Shown: positions 17,765 to 29,222 of the stretch, piece by piece
How the letters are laid out: every line of letters starts with the position of its first letter
Position numbering within the stretch: the stretch's first letter is position 1
Origin: Pirellulimonas nuda
Lineage (GTDB): Bacteria; Planctomycetota; Planctomycetia; Pirellulales; Lacipirellulaceae
Assembly (NCBI RefSeq): GCF_007750855.1
Contig: NZ_CP036291.1
Span: forward strand, 1,426,001 to 1,490,000
Length of the DNA: 64,000 bases
Direction: 5' to 3'
Notes under the pieces: model-generated
Databases searched by the model: none
Told to the model about the DNA's origin: nothing
Seen by the model: only the letters and a program-made list of their open reading frames with translations
Program-made: the position numbers and the translations under genes

Positions 17765-18889
17765 TTAGGGGGTAGGGGAGCTGGAAGCCGGAACCGAGGG
17801 GGGCGAAAGCAGCCTCTTGAGCGCCAGCACCGACCCTGCGGGGTCTGGGGCGGCGGTCACCGCGGCCCCGACCGCAATGCGGGTGGCGCCCGCGGCGAGC
17901 ACCTCGGGGAGGTTGTCTGCGTCGATGCCCCCGATCGCGAAGGTCGGCAACCGCACCTGCTGGGAAACCTCACGAAGGTAGCCCAGGCCGGCCAGTCCGT
18001 CGAACGCTTTTGTGCGCGAGGCGAATGTCGGTCCTGCGCCGAGGTAGTCCGCCCCGTCGCGGACGGCTTGCCCGGCCTGAGCCAGCGAATGGGTCGAGAC
18101 CCCGATTAACGCGTCGGGGCCAACGATCCGGCGGGCGTCACTCACGGCGAGGTCGTCTTGGCCGACATGCACCCCATCGGCGCCGGCGACCGCCGCGACG
18201 TCGGGGCGGTCGTTAACGATGGCGAGCACGCCAAGCGGCTTTGCGATGCGGACGAGCGTGCGGGCTCTTTCCACCAGCGCGTGGCCCGAGAGCCGCTTGT
18301 CTCGGAGTTGCAGGGCGTCGACCCCGGCACGGGCGAGGGCGTCGACGAGGTCGGCAAAACCCTGCGGGGTAGGGCCGCCATCGACCAACACGCAGAGCCG
18401 CACGCGACCTAGTCTTTGGAGGGCGCCGCGGGTGTGGCCGATCGCCTTTTCGAGCGTGTAGCACCGATAGCGGAGCGCTTCGACCCGCGATGCAAACAGG
18501 GGTGATAGCAGTTTTCCGTACTCTTCCAGCGAACGCAGCGACTGCTCGACCCGCTTGAGGCTCGCCTGGCAGACGTGCAGCGGATCGTCGCGGCGTTGCT
18601 CGCTATCGGTCGCAATGGAGACCCCCACGTCCCCCTGGGTGTCTCGCATCGCCACAAGGGATTGGCTCGGAAGCTCCTGGCAAGCCGACTGCAGGTCGTG
18701 ACGAAGCTGCTTGGCGAGGGAGGTGAGGTGGGGGTCGTCCAGCACAAACCGCAGGAAGTCCTCGACAACCCGCAGCCCCTCATTGGCCCGATTGCGGGAC
18801 GAGTCGACGATGCGCCAAGCGTCGTGTCCCCGAAAGGGCTTGCCCGGGGTCTGTTCGGCCGGGGCCTGTTTGGCCGGATTCTGGCTCAT
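17765..18889 (-). CDS. thiE: Thiamine-phosphate synthase with N-terminal ThiD2-like domain
   Basis: ThiE joins HMP-PP and thiazole phosphate to give thiamine phosphate. Of the 374 residues, the C-terminal 200 or so are the TIM-barrel ThiE: DALQLRDKRLSG, VNDRPDVAAVAGADGVHVGQDDL and GVSTHSLAQA. The first 150 or so carry RIVDSSRNRANEGLRVVEDFLRF, which fits the ThiD2-like domain found fused to ThiE in cyanobacteria and some other phyla; it was suggested to have an HMP-phosphate kinase-like role (from memory). The ATG at 18889 begins the gene. I saw no TPP-riboswitch motif in the 272-base divergent spacer to the next gene. Confidence 0.92.
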   Translation of the reverse strand: MSQNPAKQAPAEQTPGKPFRGHDAWRIVDSSRNRANEGLRVVEDFLRFVLDDPHLTSLAKQLRHDLQSACQELPSQSLVAMRDTQGDVGVSIATDSEQRRDDPLHVCQASLKRVEQSLRSLEEYGKLLSPLFASRVEALRYRCYTLEKAIGHTRGALQRLGRVRLCVLVDGGPTPQGFADLVDALARAGVDALQLRDKRLSGHALVERARTLVRIAKPLGVLAIVNDRPDVAAVAGADGVHVGQDDLAVSDARRIVGPDALIGVSTHSLAQAGQAVRDGADYLGAGPTFASRTKAFDGLAGLGYLREVSQQVRLPTFAIGGIDADNLPEVLAAGATRIAVGAAVTAAPDPAGSVLALKRLLSPPSVPASSSPTP

Positions 18890-19161
18890 GACCCTCGTTC
18901 AACTTGAGCGGGTTGCAGCGGACGGTAGCGTTGGGCGGGTTGGGAACGATCTCGATTCGCCCGCCGACTCACGGTATGCTCCGCCGGAGTGGCAGTCGAG
19001 GTCCGCCCAAACTGCCAGACCGCAAGAGTTTGCCGCAAGCCCGCTGCTCAATTTGTAGGGGTTTCGTTCGCTTCAAACTGTTCTATCGTAACGTTTTAGC
19101 GTCGTATCGCCCCGTCTGTACGGGTTTCGCCCCCAAATTTGCATCCGAGAGCCGCCAGCGG

Positions 19162-19848
19162 ATGAAGAGCCGCGAAGTGAGCCGAAAACACCGGCGGATG
19201 CACTGGGCCACGTATTTGTGGCCCGGGTTGCCGCACTTGTGGCTGCGTGGGTCGTGGGCGGGTCTGGCGCTGGCGATCGGATTCACGGTCCTACTAAACG
19301 TAACGGCCGTATCGATCTGGGTTTATCCCGAGTGGCTCGCTCCGCGACTTAAGCTTGCTTGTAGCGGCGCCACGCTGCTGGTTTGGGTGGTTGCTCTAGT
19401 GGAAACGCGGGGCGAACTCCGACGGTTGTCGGAGCGTCGCGAAGCCGAATCCGCAGGAACAACCCCGAGAGAAGAGGCCGTCGCCCGGCAGCGTGCCGAA
19501 GAGGCGGACCGCAGATTCGCGGACGCCCAACAAGACTACTTGCGGGGCGACTGGATCGCGGCCGAAAGGCTGCTGCTAGAGTTGCTCCGCTGCCGACCGG
19601 AGGACGTCGAGGGGAGGCTGCTGTTGGCGACCGTGTGGCGGCGGCAGAACCGTCGTCGTGAGGCCGCCGGACAGTTGAGAAAGCTCGACCGCATGGAGGC
19701 CGCGGGCGGTTGGAGGATGGAAATCGAGAACGAACGCTGTCTACTGACGAGTGAGAAGGGGGAATCGGGCCCGCTCGATGCTCCCGATGAGCCCCAGCTA
19801 AAGCCGAACCCCACCCGGCCGGCCGAGCAATCGGCGCCGGCCGCATAA
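19162..19848 (+). CDS. Membrane protein with TPR-like C-terminal region
   Basis: The protein has 228 residues and is not from a family I recognise. Two hydrophobic segments lie near the N-terminus (WAGLALAIGFTVLLNVTAVSIWV and LACSGATLLVWVVALVE), followed by a basic/charged coiled region and then a helical repeat-like part (FADAQQDYLRGDWIAAERLLLELLRCRPEDVEGRLLLATVWRRQNRRREAA) that looks like a TPR. The start at 19162 is the first ATG of the credible region; 19198 is an alternative. The open frame to 18904 is probably the divergent promoter region, which contains no other gene. It lies 99 bases upstream of clpC. Confidence 0.65.
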   Translation: MKSREVSRKHRRMHWATYLWPGLPHLWLRGSWAGLALAIGFTVLLNVTAVSIWVYPEWLAPRLKLACSGATLLVWVVALVETRGELRRLSERREAESAGTTPREEAVARQRAEEADRRFADAQQDYLRGDWIAAERLLLELLRCRPEDVEGRLLLATVWRRQNRRREAAGQLRKLDRMEAAGGWRMEIENERCLLTSEKGESGPLDAPDEPQLKPNPTRPAEQSAPAA

Positions 19849-19947
19849 ACCACCGAATCGCGCATTAGAGTAGTTACTCAGCGACTAACGCGCTAGAATG
19901 ACCCAACGGGCGCCGACGCCCAGCGCCCGACCAGCGGAGAACACACG

Positions 19948-22521
<2,574 letters not shown>

Positions 22522-22555
22522 CGCCCCCGCCGCGAGGCCATCCCGCCAAATCCGC

Positions 22556-22593
22556 GAGCCGGGCTGATACAATCAGCCCGGCTCGTTTTGTTT
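22556..22593 (+). terminator. Intrinsic terminator after clpC
   Basis: A 12-bp perfect stem (22556-22567 with 22573-22584) with a TACAA loop is followed by GTTTTGTTT. It separates clpC from the next small membrane-protein gene. Confidence 0.93.
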
Positions 22594-22612
22594 CCTAGCC
22601 CCACGCTCGCCC

Positions 22613-22912
22613 GTGAGCCGCTTCCCACGCATGCCCGGTCGCCCCTGGTGGAAATGGAACCTCGCGACGCTGGTCGTGGCGGTGATCGCCGTCGTGTTGG
22701 TCTGCTACGTCACGCCGATCCTGTTCCACTTGGCCTGGCTGCTGGTGCTGCTAGCGGTGACGGCGTGGGTGGTGGGCCCCGATGTCGCCGCCATCTCTGA
22801 GAAGAGCAAGCCGTGGGTCGGCCACGCCCGCAGGGCGATGAAGAACCCCCGCATCGTCCGGGCGATGGCCTACGTCGGGCTGGCGCTGGCTTGGTGGTGG
22901 ATGTTGTTCTAG
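22613..22912 (+). CDS. Small two- or three-TM membrane protein
   Basis: The protein has 99 residues with a GTG start at 22613; ATG at 22631 is possible. Hydrophobic segments are NLATLVVAVIAVVLVCYV, LFHLAWLLVLLAVTAWVV and the C-terminal AMAYVGLALAWWWMLF, linked by a short basic loop (HARRAMKNPRIVRAM). The family is unknown. It precedes the mla genes by about 100 bases, so it could be part of that operon, but no function can be given. Confidence 0.5.
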   Translation: MSRFPRMPGRPWWKWNLATLVVAVIAVVLVCYVTPILFHLAWLLVLLAVTAWVVGPDVAAISEKSKPWVGHARRAMKNPRIVRAMAYVGLALAWWWMLF

Positions 22913-23015
22913 CCGCCAATCCGGCAAACCCTTCTCAACCTGCGCAACCCTCAGGGTCGATACCTGGAAACGGGGCGTACTGCGCCCCGACTCTGAATCG
23001 ACCCCAGGCGCACGG

Positions 23016-23870
23016 ATGGCTGCCGAACCCACAACCGATCCGCCGAACAGCCTATTCGGCGAGATAAGCGAATCCATCGCCGACCTCGGCGAGCTGCTGA
23101 TGCAGTGGGCCGAGGCCATCGGCGCCATCGTGCTGTTCGCGGCGCAGACCGTCTCCTGGATGTTCTCCCGCCAGCCGCGGTGGGACAACGTCGTCCGTTC
23201 GATGTACGAGATCGGGGTCCGGAGCCTGCCCGTGGTGGCGCTCACCGGCACGTTCATCGGCATGGTGCTGGCGGTGCAGACGTTCCATCAGTTCCGCGGC
23301 TTCGGCATGGAAACGAAGCTGGGGGCGGTCATCAACCTGTCGATGTGCCGCGAGCTGGGCCCCGTGCTGGCCGCCACCATGCTCGCCGGCCGGGTCGGCA
23401 GCGCCATCGCGGCCGAGCTGGGCACCATGCGGGTGACCGAGCAGATCGACGCGCTGGAGAGCATGGGCGCCAGCTCGCTGCACCACCTGGTGGTGCCGCG
23501 GCTGCTGGCGTGCCTGCTGACCATCCCCTCGCTGACCATCATCGCGGTGCTGATGGGGGTCGTCGGCGGCGGCTTCTACTGCATTTACATCTTCAACGTC
23601 GACTCTTATTTCTACGTGAACAACTCGCTCGAAGAGACGCAGACCTGGGATCTATTCTACGGGGTCATCAAGAGCGTCTTCTTCGGCGCCACGATCGCCA
23701 TCATTAGCTGCTACCGGGGCTTCCACTGCTCCCCGGGCGCCGAAGGGGTCGGCCACGCCGCCACTACGGCCTTCGTGCAGTCGTTCGTGATCATCCTGGT
23801 GCTCGACCTGGGCCTCAGCGTCTTGCTCGACACGCTCTACTTCGTCATCTGGCCCCACGAGCTCGCGTGA
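23016..23870 (+). CDS. mlaE: ABC transporter permease of MlaE family
   Basis: The protein has 284 residues and about five membrane helices and belongs to the MlaE permease family (phospholipid transport between membranes). The blocks GTFIGMVLAVQTFHQFRGFG, ELGPVLAATMLAGRVGSAIAAELGTM and RLLACLLTIPSLTI are characteristic. The stop overlaps the mlaF start (GTGA). With mlaF and mlaD it makes a typical inner-membrane core; no MlaB or MlaC homologue is encoded next to it. Confidence 0.93.
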   Translation: MAAEPTTDPPNSLFGEISESIADLGELLMQWAEAIGAIVLFAAQTVSWMFSRQPRWDNVVRSMYEIGVRSLPVVALTGTFIGMVLAVQTFHQFRGFGMETKLGAVINLSMCRELGPVLAATMLAGRVGSAIAAELGTMRVTEQIDALESMGASSLHHLVVPRLLACLLTIPSLTIIAVLMGVVGGGFYCIYIFNVDSYFYVNNSLEETQTWDLFYGVIKSVFFGATIAIISCYRGFHCSPGAEGVGHAATTAFVQSFVIILVLDLGLSVLLDTLYFVIWPHELA

Positions 23871-24709
23871 TAGATACGCCCAGCGAGGCACCGCCGCTGA
23901 TCGGCGTCGACGCGCTCGGGGTGCGTTTCGGCGACCAGGCCGTGCTGCGCGACGTGTCGATCGACGTCCCCCGTGGCCAGACGCTGGCGGTGATCGGCGA
24001 GAGCGGGTGCGGCAAGACCGTGCTGCTCAAGACGCTGATCGGCCTGATCCAACCCACCCACGGCGCGGTCACGTTCGACGGGCAGCGGCTCAGCTCCCAC
24101 AGCGATCGCGAGCTCACCCAGGTCCGCACGCGGTTCGGCTTCGTGTTCCAGAGCGCTGCGCTGTTCGACAGCATGACCATCGCAGACAACGTGGCCTTCC
24201 CGCTGCGCGAGCACAGGCGGATCGACCGTGAGGAAGCCTACGGGATCGCCCGCGATCGGCTGATCGAGGTAGGGCTGCGGCCCGACGTGATGACCAAGAA
24301 GCCCGCGGAGCTCTCGGGGGGCATGCGCAAGCGGGTGGGCCTGGCGCGCGCGCTGGTGATGGACCCCGAGGTGCTGCTGTACGACGAGCCCACCACCGGC
24401 CTCGACCCCATCATGAGCGACGTGATCAACGAGTTGATCCTACGCACCCGCAACGCCCACGGCGTCACCAGCATCGTCGTGACGCACGACATGACCAGCG
24501 CCAAAAAGCTGGCGGACCGCATCGTCATGCTGTACCCGCTGGCCAGGCTCGACGACGGGCAGCCTCAGATGATTTTTGACGGAACGCCCAAACAAATCGA
24601 CCGGTCCGACGACCCGCGCGTGAGCCAGTTCGTGCGCGGCGAGGCGGGAGACCGGATCAGCGAGATCGCCGAAAAGAGCGGGCAGAAGGGGACGCGGAGC
24701 GGGGAGTAA
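23867..24709 (+). CDS. mlaF: ABC transporter ATP-binding protein of MlaF family
   Basis: This is the 280-residue cytoplasmic ATPase for the MlaE permease. Walker A is GESGCGKT, the signature motif LSGGMRKRVGLARAL and Walker B VLLYDEPTTGLDP are intact, and the H-loop is VVTHD. The GTG start at 23867 overlaps the mlaE stop. A C-terminal segment (PLARLDDGQPQMIFDGTPKQIDRSDDPRVSQFVRGEAGDRI) is typical of MlaF-type ATPases. Confidence 0.94.
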   Translation: MIDTPSEAPPLIGVDALGVRFGDQAVLRDVSIDVPRGQTLAVIGESGCGKTVLLKTLIGLIQPTHGAVTFDGQRLSSHSDRELTQVRTRFGFVFQSAALFDSMTIADNVAFPLREHRRIDREEAYGIARDRLIEVGLRPDVMTKKPAELSGGMRKRVGLARALVMDPEVLLYDEPTTGLDPIMSDVINELILRTRNAHGVTSIVVTHDMTSAKKLADRIVMLYPLARLDDGQPQMIFDGTPKQIDRSDDPRVSQFVRGEAGDRISEIAEKSGQKGTRSGE

Positions 24710-24774
24710 ACCCCGCGGCCGCCGTCGTCCGCTGCCTCACGCCGTCCGACCACTGCTACTCCCCCCCGTCTGCC

Positions 24775-25911
24775 ATGAACGAACGCACCGTCCAACGCCG
24801 AGTCGGCCTGTTCGTGATCGCCACGGTCGTTACGACCGGCGTGCTGATCGCGTTGACCAGCAAGTCGCCCCTGGGGTGGACCGGGGGGACCTACCCGGTG
24901 ACGATCGCGGTTGACCGGGCGCCCGGCGTCGGGCCCAAGACGCCGGTCCGCCGAGACGGCGTGCTGATCGGCCGGGTGTCGCGGACCGAGAGCATCCGCG
25001 GGGGCGTGTTGTTGTGGGTCGACGTGAACCGTGGCGAGGTGCTCTACACCACCGACGCCATCCGCATCCGCCCCTCGTCGCTGTTCGGCGACGCGGTGAT
25101 CGACATCTCGCAGACCGGCGGCGGCGGGCCCTCGCCCCCCATTGTGCAGGAAGGGCAGCAGCTACAGGGCGCGGCGATGCCCGACCCGATCGAGGCGCTC
25201 ACCGCGCTGCAGGTCGACGTCGGCCCGGCCATCAAGTCGCTCGGTCAGGCGGGGGACGAGGTCTCACGGCTCGCGGACCGGCTGAACACCGCCCTTGGGG
25301 AAGATATCGGCAAAGAGCGGGTGGCCCGCATGCTGGACGACGCCATCAGTGCGCTTAACACCTTCGAGGTGACGATGGCCAAGATGTCGACCACCATCGA
25401 CAACGTCGACGCGTTGTTCGGCGATCCTCAGGTGCAGCAGGACTTCCGCCGCGCCCTGGCTGCGGTGCCGGGGGTTGTGGAAAAGGCGGACAAGTTCCTG
25501 GACGAGGGAACGCGGGTGGTCGGCTCGCTCGACGGCGCCGTGACCAGCCTGCAAAACAACCTCGAGGCGGTCGAGGGGCTTACGCGCCCGTTGGGCGAGC
25601 GCGGCGGAGAAATCGTTCGCCTGCTGAACTCGGCGCTAGAGAACCTCGACCTTGTGCTGGTAGACGCGAAAAAGTTCGCCTTAGGGCTCAACAACACCGA
25701 GGGAACCCTGGGTCAGTTGCTCAACGATCGGAAGACGTACGACAACGTCAATACCGTGATCTGCAACGCCAACCTGGTGGTCCTCCGCCTCGACGAACTG
25801 CTCAAGCAGGCCCGTCCGATCCTGAACGACGCCCGTGCGTTCACGGACAAGGTAGGCCGGGAGCCGGGCCGGCTGATCCGCGGCGCCGCGGACCCCAGCT
25901 TCATCAAGTAG
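24775..25911 (+). CDS. mlaD: MCE-family (MlaD-like) substrate-binding protein
   Basis: The 378-residue protein has one N-terminal membrane helix (VGLFVIATVVTTGVLIALT) followed by the MCE domain (TIAVDRAPGVGPKTPVRRDGVLIGRV; IRPSSLFGDAVIDI) and a long helical C-terminal region rich in Leu/Asp that may form the extended MCE tube or needle. It is longer than E. coli MlaD (183 residues), closer to the MCE proteins of actinobacteria and planctomycetes. It probably carries phospholipids across the periplasm. It is co-directional with mlaF (gap 65). Confidence 0.9.
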   Translation: MNERTVQRRVGLFVIATVVTTGVLIALTSKSPLGWTGGTYPVTIAVDRAPGVGPKTPVRRDGVLIGRVSRTESIRGGVLLWVDVNRGEVLYTTDAIRIRPSSLFGDAVIDISQTGGGGPSPPIVQEGQQLQGAAMPDPIEALTALQVDVGPAIKSLGQAGDEVSRLADRLNTALGEDIGKERVARMLDDAISALNTFEVTMAKMSTTIDNVDALFGDPQVQQDFRRALAAVPGVVEKADKFLDEGTRVVGSLDGAVTSLQNNLEAVEGLTRPLGERGGEIVRLLNSALENLDLVLVDAKKFALGLNNTEGTLGQLLNDRKTYDNVNTVICNANLVVLRLDELLKQARPILNDARAFTDKVGREPGRLIRGAADPSFIK

Positions 25912-25946
25912 GGGGGGCCGCTGCCCCCCCAGGGCCGCCGGACCCC

Positions 25947-26552
25947 TTAGTAGGGGTACGGGTAGACGTGGTAGTGGATGCCGTTGTTCATCGGCCCGTA
26001 GCCGCCGAAGCCGTACGGGGCGTATCCCATCTCGTTCTGCTTATCGAGCCCGTTGTTCAGCTCGGCGTTCTCGCGGGTGTTGAGCTGGCTCTGTTCGGCC
26101 TGCGCGCTCTGGCTCTCCTCGGAGTCGATCGCCGAGTAGGCCCGCTGGGTGTTCTGGTTGGCGGCCTGCGCCTGTGCAAGGTTCGCGGCGTGGGCCTGCT
26201 GGAAGAAGGCCTGCTGTTGCTGCCGCTTCTCGTCTTGCTCGTCAAACTTCAAGAGCCACAGCTTCATCTGCACCGGCGAGAGTTGCTCCAGCTCCGCCAT
26301 GTAGGTCTTGGCCTCTTCGGGGGTGATCTTGGCGCTCTTGCTGGTGTAGTCCTGCACCCAGGCGCGGGCCCGCAGCATGGCGGGGCTGTTCCAGATCTGC
26401 TCGCGCTGGGCGTCGACCGACGCGGGGCTCGCGGCAGCCGTGCGGGCGGCAGCGGTCGCTGCCGGCGCTTGGGCGCTGCCCGACAAGGCAGCCGCACAAC
26501 AGGCCAACAAGGCGACAACGCCGACCAACGATCCGAGTCTTGCGATCTTCAT
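25947..26552 (-). CDS. Secreted Gln/Ala-rich protein with Tyr-rich C-terminus
   Basis: The protein has 201 residues. The signal peptide MKIARLGSLVGVVALLACCAAALSGSAQA is followed by an Ala-rich segment, a helical, Gln/Ala-rich coiled-coil-like region and a C-terminus of YAPYGFGGYGPMNNGIHYHVYPYPY type. No catalytic motif is seen. It probably belongs to the planctomycete cell envelope. It shares with the Tyr-rich gene at 13073 a nine-base-phased CCGG array about 98 bases upstream. The stop lies 35 bases from the stop of the convergent mlaD gene. Confidence 0.7.
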   Translation of the reverse strand: MKIARLGSLVGVVALLACCAAALSGSAQAPAATAAARTAAASPASVDAQREQIWNSPAMLRARAWVQDYTSKSAKITPEEAKTYMAELEQLSPVQMKLWLLKFDEQDEKRQQQQAFFQQAHAANLAQAQAANQNTQRAYSAIDSEESQSAQAEQSQLNTRENAELNNGLDKQNEMGYAPYGFGGYGPMNNGIHYHVYPYPY

Positions 26553-26649
26553 GGGAATCGAGCTCCAAGTGTCGAGTAACGGCGTCGTTCGCCGGAGAGG
26601 ACTATCCGTAGTTTAGCAGACAAAAGCGGCGCTGTTACGGGTTTCGAAA

Positions 26650-26673
26650 CCGGAAGAACCGGCATATCCGGGA
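26650..26673. repeat. Nine-base-phased CCGG array (3 units) upstream of secreted-protein gene
   Basis: CCGGAA, CCGGCA and CCGGGA begin at 26650, 26659 and 26668, exactly 9 bases apart. The proximal edge is 98 bases upstream of the ATG at 26552. The pattern and distance match the longer array at 13482-13541. Confidence 0.6.
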
Positions 26674-26722
26674 GGGCCCAAGAGCCCCCGTCCCCCGAAG
26701 CCGTCCAGCCAGACGCCTTTCC

Positions 26723-27760
26723 CTACAGCCCGCCCCGGTAGAGCGACTGCCCCAGCACATTCCGCCGGTTAGTGACCGCCTCGTCCCCTTCGGTCGTTCC
26801 CAGGATGGTGAGCATCATCTGGAACTTCGCGTCGCAGTCGTCGGCGAAGTGCACCAACAGCGCCTCGGGGGTCATCGGCGGCTTGGGGCTGCCCCACTCG
26901 GGGAGGCGTTGGTGGCTGACGATAATGTGCTCCAGCCGCAATAGCTGTTCTTCGTCCAGCGGCGGGTCGAGCGGGGCGGCGGCCTCGCGGACCATGTCGC
27001 GCCCTTGCAGGATGTGGCCGATCAACGAGCCGGCCGCGGTGTACGTGGCGCCGGCCGGGGAGACGCGTAGCTCGCGCAGCTTGCCGATGTCGTGCAGGAT
27101 GGCGCCGGCGGCGGTCATGCCGACGTCCAGCGGCGGGGTCATGTCTGGGTAGAGCTGCGCGTAGTTGTTGGCCAGGTCGACGGCGTGCCGGGCGACGTTG
27201 CGGACGTGCTCTAGGTAGCCCCCGACAAACGCGTGGTGGTTGCGCTGGGCGGCGGGCCAGACGAGCAGCGCTTCGCTGTGCTCTTGTAACAGCCCCACGA
27301 CCAGCGTGCGGAGCGGGCCCTCGGGGATCGACTGCTCGGCCAGCGCCAGCAGGTCGTCGAACATCGTTTGCAGGTCGAACCGCGACCGCGGCTGGCACAT
27401 CGTGGGGTCGAAGCCGTCCTCGGCGTCGGCGGGCTCCACGGGGCGGATCAGGCGGATGTCGAGCTGCGGGCCGTAGGTGGTTTCGTGGTACAGGGCGCGG
27501 AGCTTGTAGAATTCGCCCACCTGCCACTCGGTGTTGCACTTGCCAAACAGCGGGGCGTCGCTCCAGACGGGGAACGACACCTCGCGCCGGGCGTCGCGGA
27601 ACGTGACGCGGAAGTAGGGCTTGCCGTCCTTGGTGGTGAGCTGCGTGCGGTCGGAGAGCAGCGCGAAGAAGTCCCCTTCTTCGCCGTTCGTGAGGTCGGC
27701 CAGAGTGACGATAGGGTTGGTTTCGGGCACGTCGTCGAACAGGAGTGGGGGCTTGGGCAT
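26723..27760 (-). CDS. OB-fold/HD-domain protein, YhaM-like nuclease or phosphohydrolase
   Basis: The protein has 345 residues with an N-terminal OB-like domain (about 15-110, GDFFALLSDRTQLTTKDGKPYFRVTFRD) and a C-terminal HD domain (about 175-330). HHAFVGGYLEHVRNV supplies the first His pair, AGAILHDIGKL the HD motif, and VSHQ the later His. The arrangement resembles the 3'-5' exoribonuclease YhaM of Bacillus, so a role in nucleic acid trimming is likely but unproven. The inverted repeat at 27783-27840 precedes the start. Confidence 0.85.
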   Translation of the reverse strand: MPKPPLLFDDVPETNPIVTLADLTNGEEGDFFALLSDRTQLTTKDGKPYFRVTFRDARREVSFPVWSDAPLFGKCNTEWQVGEFYKLRALYHETTYGPQLDIRLIRPVEPADAEDGFDPTMCQPRSRFDLQTMFDDLLALAEQSIPEGPLRTLVVGLLQEHSEALLVWPAAQRNHHAFVGGYLEHVRNVARHAVDLANNYAQLYPDMTPPLDVGMTAAGAILHDIGKLRELRVSPAGATYTAAGSLIGHILQGRDMVREAAAPLDPPLDEEQLLRLEHIIVSHQRLPEWGSPKPPMTPEALLVHFADDCDAKFQMMLTILGTTEGDEAVTNRRNVLGQSLYRGGL

Positions 27761-27782
27761 GGTTCAATAGGCCAGGGCTTGG

Positions 27783-27840
27783 CCACGGATGGCGCGGATC
27801 GATCTCCGCTTGTGACCCGTGATATCTGTGCTATCCGTGG
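27783..27840. repeat. Inverted repeat of the CCACGGATAGCACAGAT family
   Basis: Arms 27783-27799 and 27824-27840 match at 14 of 17 bases when one is inverted, with a 24-base loop. The same arm sequence, in longer form, occurs at 49544-49682 and as a single copy at 47864-47892. It lies in the spacer between the acyltransferase stop and the HD gene start. Confidence 0.75.
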
Positions 27841-27862
27841 TTAACGTCGTGTCCGCACGCCG

Positions 27863-29119
27863 CTACATCAACTCCGACTCGTGCGGCGTCTTCCCCTTCC
27901 GCTCGGGGAGGCCGAGCTTCGCGCGACGCTCGGCGACCATCTGATCGAGCATCGTCTGGATGCTGCGGCGGGTCTCGGCCATCGCGGGGTCGCCCTCGGC
28001 GTCGCGGTTGCGCTTGGTGTCCACCTCGATCGCCTCGCCGACCATCATCGTGCAGTGCATCGGGCCGTGGTAGTTGGCGTGGTCGGTGAAGTCTTCCTCC
28101 ATCCGCTCGACGGTTTCGATGATACGCTCGGGCAGCGCGTCGCCCGCGCGGATGTAGCCGCGTGGGTAGTGGGCGATCTGCTGCACGTAGTAGCAGGCGG
28201 CCAGGTCGCGCCAGCGGGCCTGGCGTTCTTCCTCGGTCACCTTCTTCTCGATCATGCCCGGGAGGATGACCGACCGCAACGCCTTGACGCGGGCCACCAC
28301 GCTGCCCCCTTTGTCGGTGACGCGCCACTTGGATTCGAGGTCCCCCAAGACTTCGACGATCAGCTTCTCGGCCCGGGTGTGTGGGTTCCCCTCGCGGACG
28401 GCGCCGAAGTACTCAACCTCTTTCAGCCCGATCAACGCGGCGCCGATGCGGCCGATCCGCTCAACGATCCCCAGGTGACGCTGCGGCTGCCAACTGAATC
28501 GGTGCTCGAACGCCTCGACGTCGGGCAGCACGGCCCGCTCCGCGTCGCCGTCGAACGAGTAGCGGATGGCGACCGGGTGGATCACCACGCCCGGCTTGCC
28601 CGCCTTCTCGCGCCGCTTGGCGGCCTGACGGGCGATGAACGCGGGGCCGTCCATCACCTCCATCATCAGGTCGTTGTGCCGGCTGACGGCGCCCTCGGGG
28701 AAGATGATCAGCGGCCGGCGGCCGTGCTCCAGCATATCGATGGCGGTGTTGACGCTCTGGCGGTCGTTCCCCTCGCGGTAGATGCTGAAGGCGCCCATCC
28801 GGCGGATGAGGAACGTTTGGTAGGCGCTCTCCTTGAACAGGTGCCAACTGGCCATCGCGAACAGCTCGGTCCCGACCTGCTGCGACAGCACGCCCAGCAC
28901 CATCGGGTCGGAAAGCCGGCAGTGGTTGGGCGCCAGCACGATGCTGTGACCGGCGTCCAACGACGCCTTGAGGCGGTCCGCGTGCCGGCACTCGGTCGAG
29001 GTAACCTTGAAGACGTTGCGCAGATACCCCTTGAGCCGGAAACGGACCAACCAGCACCACCAGTCCGATTCGATCGGTGGAACGAACTTATACGGTTCTT
29101 CGAGAACGATTTCCTGCAT
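27863..29119 (-). CDS. PlsC-family acyltransferase
   Basis: The protein has 418 residues. LAPNHCRLSDP carries the catalytic H-x4-D of acylglycerolphosphate acyltransferases, and LIIFPEGAVSRHND the FPEG block that binds phosphate. It probably acylates lysophosphatidate or a related lipid at the membrane. At 418 residues it is longer than typical bacterial PlsC (about 250), with a C-terminal helical region of unknown role. The start at 29119 (MQEIVLEEPYKF) is the first Met before the conserved part; the frame is open to 29182. Confidence 0.82.
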   Translation of the reverse strand: MQEIVLEEPYKFVPPIESDWWCWLVRFRLKGYLRNVFKVTSTECRHADRLKASLDAGHSIVLAPNHCRLSDPMVLGVLSQQVGTELFAMASWHLFKESAYQTFLIRRMGAFSIYREGNDRQSVNTAIDMLEHGRRPLIIFPEGAVSRHNDLMMEVMDGPAFIARQAAKRREKAGKPGVVIHPVAIRYSFDGDAERAVLPDVEAFEHRFSWQPQRHLGIVERIGRIGAALIGLKEVEYFGAVREGNPHTRAEKLIVEVLGDLESKWRVTDKGGSVVARVKALRSVILPGMIEKKVTEEERQARWRDLAACYYVQQIAHYPRGYIRAGDALPERIIETVERMEEDFTDHANYHGPMHCTMMVGEAIEVDTKRNRDAEGDPAMAETRRSIQTMLDQMVAERRAKLGLPERKGKTPHESELM

Positions 29120-29222
29120 AGCTGCTGCCGATAGCGGGCGGGTGGCGCCGATTAGGGAAACCCCGGGGGGCGCCGCTAGCATACCGGTCCAGCTAGGGGG
29201 TTGCCCAGGCCGATAGAGCTAG

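Noticed and set aside
18890-19161. TPP riboswitch upstream of thiE
   Set aside because: I looked for the CUGAGA-type core and pairing stems and saw none; a covariance search would be decisive.
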